Source of the DNA: Desmodesmus armatus
Taxonomy: Eukaryota > Chlorophyta > Chlorophyceae > Sphaeropleales > Scenedesmaceae
Direction: 5' to 3'
DNA: 64,000 bases
Assembly: GCA_007449985.2 (NCBI GenBank)
Contig: VIIQ02000266.1
Coordinates: 1 to 64,000 of the forward strand
Shown: positions 1 through 10,900 of the stretch, piece after piece
Layout: each line of letters opens with the position of its first letter
How positions within the stretch are numbered: the stretch's first letter is position 1
The notes under the pieces: generated by a model
Database searches by the model: none
Told to the model about the DNA's origin: nothing
Seen by the model: only the letters and a program-made list of their open reading frames with translations
Position numbers and translations under genes: made by a program

Positions 1-572
1 CTGCTAGCCAAGGCCTGCTACGACCCAGACGCCAACATAACCATGCTGCAAAAGCTGCAAACCGCGGTTGAGAAGCAGGGTGGGCGCGCAGCAGCCGAGT
101 TGCTGTCAACGCACCCCCTCACGCAGGTATGGTGGCACACGCACGCGCGTCGCCTCCCCTGCCATATCTAAATAACAGTCAACATGACATAAAAGGGATT
201 GAGGAGGAACTACATGGTGTACAATGGGATGTTCTATCTACGTCAGTGAGCAGCCGGTCAGTGGCGAAGCCTTGCTGCACGAGCAACGCTGTTCCGACCA
301 GACGCCACCCGGCAGGCATGCCAGCATCGACAGTTCATCTGCTGTGACTTATCGCTAATTTCTAAACATTCATAATTTGCGCTGATGTGTGCGACGGTGC
401 TGCATGTCTCGTGCGTATGCAGGAGCGAGTGCAGCGGGTGCGTGCGCTGCTACCCGATGCATACCGTTGCGGCAGCAGACATGCAGCAATATACAGGACA
501 TATTTGGCCTGTGGGCGAGATGATGGAAGGGGGCTTCCTCCCCACCGGACGCATGTGCGTGATGTCCGGTAG
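1..572 (+). CDS. OMA1-like M48 metallopeptidase, C-terminal part
   Basis: Two exons are visible, 1-126 and 423-572, joined by a GT-AG intron at 127-422. The first exon is open from the window edge and ends in the motif LLSTHPLTQ; the second continues in phase with ERVQRVRALLPDAYR and stops at 570-572. A Ser-Thr-His-Pro block followed by an Arg-rich helix is the usual C-terminal signature of M48 zinc peptidases of the OMA1 type, which act at the mitochondrial inner membrane in quality control. The HExxH zinc site would lie upstream of the window and cannot be checked. The residues after LLPDAYR, about 35 and rich in Arg and Gly, do not look conserved. A plastid or bacterial-type M48 relative is possible. 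Confidence 0.7.
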
Positions 573-872
573 CAACGCTCTGTCGCTATCAGCGGTTGCG
601 TACGTGTGCCTGCGACCGTAAATCATTGAATGAAGGCGACGCATCAGCCGGTGCGACGCTCGTGTTCTCGCACTTGAGCGGTTGGAAACCAGCTTGCCCT
701 GTCGTCAAGCCTGCCTCATTTTTGTTTTGTACATCGATATCAATATCAATTCCAAAGTTTTGTGCTATCGTGGGCCCATACTTGGCTGCTCATTGCTGTC
801 TTGCTTGTTGGTTGGTTGTGAGCTGCTGTCGCTCACAATGCCAACTGGCGCATTTGCCGGTACGGAGCTCAT

Positions 873-877
873 TGTAA
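873..877 (+). promoter_or_regulatory. TGTAA polyadenylation signal of the OMA1-like gene
   Basis: TGTAA is the usual chlorophyte polyadenylation signal. This copy lies about 300 nt after the stop codon of the OMA1-like gene and is the first one downstream. Confidence 0.45.
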
Positions 878-3800
878 CAACACTGTCAGGGGTTGTGTGA
901 GCAAACTGCAGATTGTCGATAACCGGCAGTTGGCGACTATAACCCCCCCCCCCCCCCTGGTCCCTCCTTGACCCCCCCTCCCCCCAACCGCCCCATCCCC
1001 CCTGAACGCCCCGCGACCCTACGCCCACTTCTTTGCCCAGTCGCCCTTTCTCGCGCCCGCTTACACGTACGCACCCAGCATACATGAAAGTAGTGCGTGT
1101 TGACACACATCACAGACAGATCAGCAAGCAGCTGCCCCCAGCCCATAAGTGGGATGGAAGGGTGGCTGTTCACCACCAAGAGGCCCGGGGCACAGATCTG
1201 CTGCATGTAGAAGAGATGAGCTGCACTGCGCTGCCGCTGACACCTTGATCAAGCGGGTGGTACCGACACAATTGTCAGTAAATTGAGTGAAATCAGGACG
1301 CCCAGCTCTGACCTCGCCCCAAATCGACACCGGCGCAACCCCCAGCACGATGCACAGCACAGATTGAACCACCCAACAACCTCCAACCAGGCGTGCGGGA
1401 TTGACGATCAACCAAACAACTCTGATATCTGCTGAAAAGCACAGGAGAGAGCACACACACTCCCACGCCACAGGATGCAAAGGCCTGGCTGCAGGACACC
1501 ACTCTCTGCTGCTGAGTGCTGCAAATGCTGTACGCATACACAGTGTGTGTAGAGGGGAACGCAACACCCACACCATGCTCCCCCCCCCCCCCCCCCCCCC
1601 CCCCCGCGGGCTGACAAGCTGTCGCAACGGCGATTCCCGTCGTAAGCTGCCAAGACACCTGTCAGACACACACACCATACACACACGGCACACACATACA
1701 CACCACACTGTCTGATTTACACACGCCACCACACAACAGCGCACACACACCCACCTCAGAATACACGCAACACAGCAGTGCGACAGCTGCTAACACCCCA
1801 AACCCCCGAGCACACACATGCACTTCGTCAAGTCCTCAAGCTCAGCCCCTGCCCCCCGCCCAGCATCCAACCACAAGCACACCAGCCTGGCACGGCAGTT
1901 GCCTCCAGTTGCGCAACTCATCCACACAACAGTCCGGACAGCAAGGCACCAGGGTCCGTACAGCGCTCACAACGCAAGCCCAACCAGCCATATGCAACCT
2001 CATCGCTGCACTGGGCTTTGCAACCCCAGCTTCCAGAACCAAACTCTGGGGAGGAAACTACCGACTCCTCACGCAGCAGACAGTTGCCAAGTGCCGCCTG
2101 GCCCCGGAGTACAGCACCCCCCACCGGCAGGTAGGCGCATACAGCCCCAGTCACTGTAGCACCGTCAGGCAAGGACAAGCCGGGCAGTGGTATGCACTGC
2201 ACTGCAGACAGGTGCAGCAGTCACTGTGTACACGCCAGCTGAAACAATGATGGAGTGCCTGATCCAAAGCTCACTGCACGCTATTGAGCAGCTACCTGCC
2301 TGAGCAATAGCCACTACAGCAGCGGAACAGCAGCAGTGCGTAAGCACACACAAACCAGCACGAGCACCTGACACACATGTAGCACACGTATTTTCGCGGG
2401 CATGTGCAACACCCCGCCCACAGACTCTGGCCAGTCAGAAGCTACTGCCAACAAGCCTCCCACAGCCTGGCCCAGCCCACAGCCCTGACACACATGCAGT
2501 GTGCACCTCACCCGCACCCGGCCCTGTCCGTCTATACTGCCTGGAAACCTCAGGTCTCACCCCAGCAGCTGCAGCTGGCGCCTGCTGCTGCTGACCTGCT
2601 GATCTGCCTAGACCTGTGGTCTACAGCCCCTAGCGGTGCACGTGCAGTGCGCACCCCATCACCCACACGATACGGTGCCTGACAAATGATTGCTCAACAA
2701 CAGCCCCTTCCAGCATCAGCAGAAGCCAACAGGGTAGGTGTGCCAGCGTCCCACAGGGAAGCGACATAGTGGCTGTGCTCTGGAGGACTGCAAACGCCAA
2801 ACAATAGCGATCATACCTCCAACAGAAGCCAACAAGGGGAACGTGAACGCGGTGAAGGATCAAGTGGGCTATCCTCTGGTGTCAATATGCGATGGAGCCC
2901 AGTCAAGCACACCTCTTGCTGTTGTTTGACTAGGAAGGCACACCAGGCACCACACAAGCATGGATGCTCATAGGCAACACTGCAAAGCAGACTTGCCCCA
3001 CCCACAGCCAGTCCAGTACGGAGCGTCCATCAAGAGAAAGGTGCGTGATGCAGCAGGGCACTCGCACCACAAGACATGGTGGCTCCAAGGCACTTCAGGA
3101 CCGATTGAGCTCACCAGATGTGTCGCAAGCCCACAAACACACCGCATGCACAAACCCGCAGCCTTCCACGACCCATCATGTAGAGATCCACCCCCCCCCC
3201 CCCCCCTCAAAGACGAAGACCAAATCAAACCCCTCGGCACCCAACAAGCAGCAGGCGCATGCAGCCGCCACCAAAAGACCACAGCCAATCTTGTGAGATG
3301 CCCCTCCACTTGGTCTGACAGCACTGCTGTTGACATCACTGCTACTTCCCCGTCCGCCTGTACAACCAGCAAGTGCGGACTGTCGCAGAGTGCTTCTGCT
3401 TACTGAGTTTGGGCAGCAGAGATGCTCTGCCAGGCTCACAACAGCACAGCACTGCACAGCCACCACCACCACCGTGCCGCCCCCATGCATGCACTGCAGC
3501 TGCTCTGCTTCAAGGCAGATTGTGCGGATCATCTGCACATGTGTATACCACTTGCAGCAAAAGCACCTCACACTACCACTGCAGTGCACTGCACTACAGC
3601 AGATAGTGATGGCAAAAGAGGCTCCCTCACGGGTACCGCAACAAGCTGCCCCGTAACCATCCACCCAGCCATGACGGATGCCGCATCAAGCTGCCCCACA
3701 TTCATCCAGCAATCCATGAACCAGGCATAAAAGCATACCAGCACAAATGTACCCATTGAGGCAGGCAAGGGTGGCTGGAATGGCTGCTCAACTTGGCTGA

Positions 3801-4277
3801 CAAAACAGCCTCCCTCCCAACCAATCCCTTCATCTTACCACACCGTCCCCCGGACCCACACCCCCAGCCCTGACACCCACCAACCGCATTGCGGATGCGC
3901 AAGCGGGAAAGCCCCGGCCCACTCAATCCAAAAGAAGGCCACACAGGGGTTGCACTGGGGCCATATGGACAGGGCGGCCGGGCACACATCCCAACAACAG
4001 CAATATCTATGCACAATGACAGGGCGGGGAGGAGGGTGCTGACACAACACCCACACATAGCACCTGCATGACTCCCATCCATGCCATGCACGACTCATCT
4101 ATGTCATGCAATACACACAAGCTCCGTGTGCCACACCACACACCACCACCCACCTAGCTGCCTGTACACAAGTGCTGCCAGCCTGGTAACCCGGCTGGCT
4201 GAGTGGGTGCTCTCTTCCAACGCCCCTCTCCTCACTCGATCTCACACAAGTGAGATACCTCACTGCCAACCTCACTC
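878..4277. other. Low-complexity intergenic region or long 3' UTR
   Basis: No supportable exon was found on either strand. The stretch holds C-runs (943-957, 1577-1604, 3189-3206), CA/TG-rich tracts and CTGCA-rich sequence. It separates two convergent genes. The first TGTAA signals for the minus-strand gene are at 1717-1721 and 1061-1065, so much of the interval may be a very long 3' UTR of the GH32 gene. Confidence 0.4.
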
Positions 4278-5931
4278 TCACTCCAGATCGAAGATATCTG
4301 CCGTCATCTCCTCCTCCATAGGGAGCTCGTGCACAACCTCCTGCTGATACTGCTGCTGCCACCCCAGACCCCCAGCCACCGCCGCTGCTGCCGCCGCTGC
4401 TGCCATCGCTGCCCGGGGCGACAGCAGCAGCTGCTGCACCTTGGGGGCTGACATCGCCGGGCTGAGGGGACCGAAAATGCCGCTGTCTTTCAGGCTGCTG
4501 CCGAGGCTCTGTGACAAGCTGAGCGCCTTCTCCATCTGAGCCTGCTCCTGCAGAGAGAGTGGGGCAGAAGGGGGGGGGGGCGGACGGGCGAGGGGGGGGG
4601 GGGGTAAGGAGGAGACATGTAAAATCAGCAGGTGAGCATACACAAGCACATGCAGGAGGCAATGGAGGGGTGGTGCAGACATCGCCGGGCTGAGGGGACC
4701 GAAATTGCCGCTGTCTTTCAGGCTGCTGCCGAGGCTCTGTGACAAGCTGAGTGCCTTCTCCATCTGAGCCTGCTCCTGCGGGCAGGTGGTGGGTTCATGA
4801 GCGTGGGGGGGGGGGGAGCAAGGCAGAGTGAGCGGGCGAGCACACAAGTAGCACACGCGGGAGATAAAGCAGGGGTGGTGCAGACATTGCTGGGCAGAGG
4901 AGGCCAAAGATCCCGCTGTCTTTCAGGCTGCTGCCCAGGCTCTGTGACAAGCTGAGCGCCTTCTCCATCTGAGCCTGCTCCTGCGGGGAGGTGGTGGGTT
5001 CATGGCGTAAGGGAGGGGGGGGGGAGGGGGAGCAAGGCAGAGTGAGCCGGCGAGCACACAAGTAGCACACGCGGGAGATAGAGGAGGGGTGGTGCAGACA
5101 TTGCTGGGCTGAGAGAGCCGAAGACCCCGCTGTCCTTCAGACTGCTGCCGAGGCCCTGGGACAAGCTGAGTGCCTTCTTCATTTGAGCTTGCTTCTGAGA
5201 GAGGCGAAGAGAGATGCGGGGGAGGGGGGGGGGGGGGGGAGGCGGAGGGAGAGGCGGGAGGACGAAGGGAGCTGGGAAGCGAGACGGCTGCCCACATACC
5301 TGCTTGGATGCGTTGCTGAGCAGGTCGAGTGTGTCTAAGTCCAGTCCCTGCAGTGCCTCAGCATCCCCCCCCCCCCCCCCTGTTGTCCAGCGACCCAAGG
5401 GCCCACTGCACATGTACAGTGATAACGGCATCTTGATTACGTTTGTTTGACCTGTCCCTGTCAGGGTCGTCAGATCGGGGTACCACTGTACATACCTGCT
5501 TGGATGCGTTGCTGAGCAGGTCGAGTGTGTCCAGGTCGAGCCCTTCCAGTGCCTCAGCATACCCGCCCCCCACCCCCCTATTGTCCAGCCACCCAAGGGC
5601 CCAGCCCCGTTCTTGAATGCACATGTACAGAGATAACGGCATCTTGATTACGTTTGTTTGACCTGTCCCTGTCGTGGTCGTCTGATGACGACGATCTTAC
5701 GAAAGGGGTACGACATGGGGTACCACTGTACATTGGGGTCGTCAGATCGGGGTATCACTGTACATACCTGCTTAGATGCGTTGCTGAGCAGGTCGAGTGT
5801 GTCCAGGTCGAGTCCCTCCAATGCCTCAGCTGCTGCTGCCACAGCCGCCGCCTGCTGCTCCGCCTCATCCAGCCAGATGCTGAAGGACAAACAAACACAG
5901 CGCAGCAGTGCAGGCAGGGCAGAGATGTATG

Positions 5932-5994
<63 letters not shown>

Positions 5995-7858
5995 GAACGG
6001 GTGGGCAGGCAGGCAGGCAGGCAGGCAGGGATGGAGGCAGGCAGGTGGATCAGCGATATGCTTGTGAAGTGGACATCGCTGTCGCGGCAGCAGCAGCAGC
6101 AAGCAGCAGCAACTCTTGAAGAGCGAATTACTGGGGGCCCTCAGACACTGCTGATGCACAACCTACACACGCAAACACTCAGACGTGCTGCTGCCGCTGT
6201 CAGCGCAAGACTATCGCTGTTCTGAAAGAGAGGGAAGAGAGGGTGTGAAAGTCTACGTTTTCGCCAGGGACAGAGACCCGGGGCGTAGATCTACGCCTCT
6301 AAACTGCTGTAGCGTTAGCGTTATGCGCGCACCTGGCCATGTCGTAGGCTGCAACACGCTCCAAGGTCGCCTCGCCATCCAGCGCACAAACTCGATCCCT
6401 GCGTCTGCGTGGTTGCTGGGTGACACGCCGCGGTAGATGCGCGTCGACAGCACCTCACCACTGCCAGTGAAGATCTCCAGGCAACTACACCAGCACAGCA
6501 TGGCACAGCACGACGTCACAAAAACACCAGACAAAGCACACATGGTCAGCGATCGCTTTCAGAGCCGTACCCCCCCCCCCCCGCGGGAAAATCCTCAACA
6601 CGCAGCCAAGTGATGCGACTTGACGTGTTGTGGGCCAAAAGTATGGTGTCCCCTAAGACACCGAAGTCCTACTTGAAAAATAGTGGTTTACAGCTTGGAA
6701 ATTGCCAACCTGTACATAGAGCTCTCACCTGCCGTCAAGCAACATGCGCAGGGCCAGTGAGGCACCGGGCTTGTGTGTTACTGTACCCCCGATGCGCCAC
6801 GCGAGGGGCGCTGTGAGGCTGAATGTCATGGTGGCGGGGTCGAGCGCCTAAAACACCACCCAGTTAACTTTGCAACCCCCTACTTGTGAAAATTGGTGTT
6901 TTACAGCTTGTGAAAGGTCAACTATGGCTTGCGCTCTCACCTGCCGTCAAGCAGCATGCGCAGCGCCAGTGGGGCACCCGGCTTGTGTGTGACTGTACCC
7001 CCAATGCGCCGCGCGGGGGTGCTGTGAGGCTGAATGTCATGGTGGCGGGGTCGAGCGCCTCAAACACCACCCACTTACTATTGCAACTTCCTACTTCTGA
7101 GTTGCCATGTTTTACAGCTTGTGAAAGGTCAACTATGGCTTGCGCTCTCACCTGCCGTCAAGCAGCATGCGCAGCGCCAGTGGGGCGCCGGGCTTGTGTG
7201 TTACTGTACCCCCGATGCGCCGCGCGAGGGGCGCTGTGAGGCTGAACGTCATGGTGGCGGGGTCGAGCGCCTCAAACACCACCTCCAGCAGCGAGGTCTC
7301 CCAGTTGAACAGCACGGCCGCACCACCCTCACCACCCTGGTGCCAGCTGCGCAGCAGGACACCCACTGTGCTGGCGCTGCCTTGGGAAAACACGGCCTGC
7401 ATTGTGTGTGTGTGTGGGGGGGGGGGGCAAGGTGGTGGGGGGGGTGAATGTCAGGGTGGGGTAAATGTTCGTTGGTGTTGGTGTTGCCTATGTGTCATAG
7501 AACGGCCGCACCACCCTCACCGCCCTGATGCCAGCTGCGCAGCAGGACACCCACTGTGCTGGCACTGCCCTGGAAAACACGGCCTGCTGTTCAGGGCATG
7601 AGGGGGAGGGGGTTTGATAGGGTGCACAGTGAACTGCAGGGGGGGGGGGGGGCAGCACAACACCATTGCTTGGGGGGGGGGGGGGGGGGGGGGGAGTCTA
7701 CAACAGGCACTCTGGGGGTGAAACACATGTCTACTTTGCATATCCCCTCTTCAATCACCCCTGGAACTGCCAGAGTGACTTTGGCCTCAGCGTAATGTGG
7801 CCACACTGCCAGCACTCACCCCTCCTCCCCACCCACACCCTCCTCCCTGCCGCCGACG

Positions 7859-7912
<54 letters not shown>

Positions 7913-10900
7913 ACACACACACACACACCTCGATGTCGAGGAAGTTGCTGCCCACCACCCCAGGCACCGCCAGTGTGGCTTCAGGCCCGAGTGTGATGTG
8001 GCCGCACTGCCAGCTCTCACCCCGCCGCAGCTCAAGCAATTCCGGTGCGGGGGACTGGTGCAGCCGGTCGCCATCCAATTGCAGCAGGCGGGGGACAGTC
8101 ATGCAGCCCGCATAGTCGTAGGTGCCAACCTGCAAGAAAGGAAACGAGGGACAGGGTGTGCAGCAGCACAGACAAAGGCTTTTGCAAGGGTGCCGTCAAT
8201 CAATGACCCTCAATCAAATCCTTACAACCGCAACAACACCCTCGTTTTGCGCACGTTGGGCCGTGCAGTCTGAAGCACGTTCTTCTCTGTACAGTTCCAA
8301 ACACTTACTGTCGATGGTGATACTATTCAGCTGTGTGAAGTGCCTATATATGCACACCGCAAAGGAGCAGCAACCCACCGTGCGTTTCTCCTGGAGCCAT
8401 CCCCACATCACCACGCGCCCGTGGTCGTCCCGCATCACCCTTTTACGCGTTCAGCAAACAAAGCAAAACAGAACGCTGCTGGAAAATGCGTCAGTGTGAA
8501 ACACACGCAGTGGGGATCGCCCCCAACCCACTGTGCGTTTCTCCTGGAGCCATCCCCACATCACCACGCGCCCGTGGTCGTCCCGCATCACCCTTTACGC
8601 GTTCAGCAAACAAAGCAAAATAGAACGCTGCTGGAAAATGCGTCAGTGTACAACACAAGCAGTGGGTATCGCCCCAACCCACCGTGCGTTTTTCCTGTAG
8701 CCAGCCCCACATGACCACGCGCCCGTGGTCGTCCCGCATCACGTTCGGCGCATACAGCACGTCACCCAGATCCAGCCTGAAGGGACCCTTGGCGTTGTCC
8801 AAGTCAAAGCGGCCATACTCATACCTGCGCAACACAGCACAGCATAGCATAGCACAGCACGACATGGCAAGCACAGAGTAAGTCAAGCACGTCACCCAGG
8901 TCCAACCTGAAGGGACCATTGGCGTTGTCCAAGTCAGAGCGGCCATACTCATACCTGCACAACGCAGCACAGCACAGCACCACCCATAACAAACCAGCCC
9001 AGCCCAGCACAGCACATAAGATGGTGGGGTTGGTGCACGCTGCAGGGCACCACGTGGAGCTATGTGAAACCCCGCCCCAAACCCATATCAATGCTCACAA
9101 TTGAGCCCCATCCCTCACCTTCTCAGCCATCAGATGGTGGGTTTGGTGCACGCGTCCGCCCAAATCCCACCCCAGCTTCGAGTACCCGGCTACATACAGC
9201 CGAGTCCCCAGCTTACAGCCCAGTGAACCCCTACCGTCCCCTCTTAGTCAACCCTGGCCCCATAACCCCTGGCCTTCTCACCTGCTCAGCCAGTAAATGG
9301 TGGGGTTGGTGCACGGGTTCGCCCAATTCCACCCAGCTTACAGCAGAGTGCCCCGGCTACTTACAGCCAAGTCCCCAGCTTACAGCCGAGTGAACCCCCT
9401 ACCCGTCCCCCATAACTCAATCAACCCTGGCCCCCATAAACCCTCGCCCCCTCACCTGCCCAGCCAATATATGGTGGGGTTGGTGCACGCATCCGGGCTG
9501 ATGCTGTAGAAGTGCGTGTAGCGCCCATCATACGAGCTCATGGGCACATTGCTGCTCACATACGCAGGAAACTTGGCGCCCGACTGACACACGGCATATG
9601 GAGCGCCCTGCACCAGTGGCCCCGCCCACGTCGGCCCGCCGCCGCTGCTGTTGTGTTGGCTGCTGTTGCTCCCTGACAACTGCTGCTGGTGCAGCCCTCC
9701 GCCCGCGTCATCTACTGCTGCTGACGTGTGCTGTTGCTGCTGCTTGTCTGCCTGCTGCTGCGGGTGTGTGTGCTGCTGCTGCTGCTTGTCGCCTGGCCTG
9801 CCAAGTAATATCTGCTGCTGCTGGTGATCTGGGGGGACCCCAGGATAGTGCTGAGTGTGCTGTTGCTGCCGCCTGTCGAGAGCTGTGTGTAGCTGCGCCG
9901 CGTGCCGAGGGCCACCCTGTCATGTGCACTGCTGCCTAGGGGTGCCCCTCCAGCCGGCACGGGGTTCAGCTCAGCCAAAAGTGGGCACTCCCACACCGCA
10001 CCTGCAGTGGCGCAGTACATGCACATGCAACACAGCCATCAGCAAAACGTGAGGGGGGAAAGGGGGCAGGGAGGGGTGAGTGATAGGGAGGGGCGGGGTT
10101 AATGCTGGAGAGAAGTGCCCCTCCGGCCGGCACGGGGTTCAGCTCAGCCAACAGCGGGCACTCCCACACCGCACCTGCAGGAAACAGAAAACGACATACA
10201 CAATACAGCGCATATCATGTACCATCAGAGGCCATCTTGATAGGCTCCTGCAGTCCAAAGACCAACACGAAACCCTGGCGGGCCGCACACAGGCCCCTAC
10301 TAGGCGTGCTGTGTGCAGGTGCCTGTGTGTTTTGTAGTACAGGCCAGGCTCCTGCCATCAGCGTGAACTTCAAGCCTGCACAGAGATCTGTCCGTCCCCC
10401 AGCTGCTGTGGCTGGGCACAGCGGCCGAATGATGGAGACACATGCGCACACAAGCAAGCACCCACCCATCAGGAAATCTCTCCATGTCACCATGAAATTT
10501 GAGCCTGCACGCCTACTTGTTCGGCCCCCAAGTGCCCACATCCTTCCCCAAGTGCCCAAGGAGGACGCGCAAGTGATATGCCTGACTGGGGCACAGTAAG
10601 AGCACAAACACACATGCACGCACGGAACTCACCTGTCTGCCCGTCTCCTGTGCACAGCAGTCCGTCGTACCGCCAGCTGCTTGCGTCCCGCAGGGTGCGG
10701 GTGCGGTACACAATGGTCGCACCACCAACCTCCTTGATGCCTGCAGGCGCACACAGCACATCACAGCACGGCATGGCACAGATCAGCACAAATCAGACCA
10801 CGACCATCGACCACGACCATCAATTCTGAACAAGTACGATGACAAAACCCTGCTGCAAGCACAGCTGGCTCCCAGCTTCCTGTGCACCCACCAGCACACC

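Noticed and set aside
5908..6119. TDRQ repeat protein
   Set aside because: It is the translation of a GACA microsatellite inside a GH32 intron.
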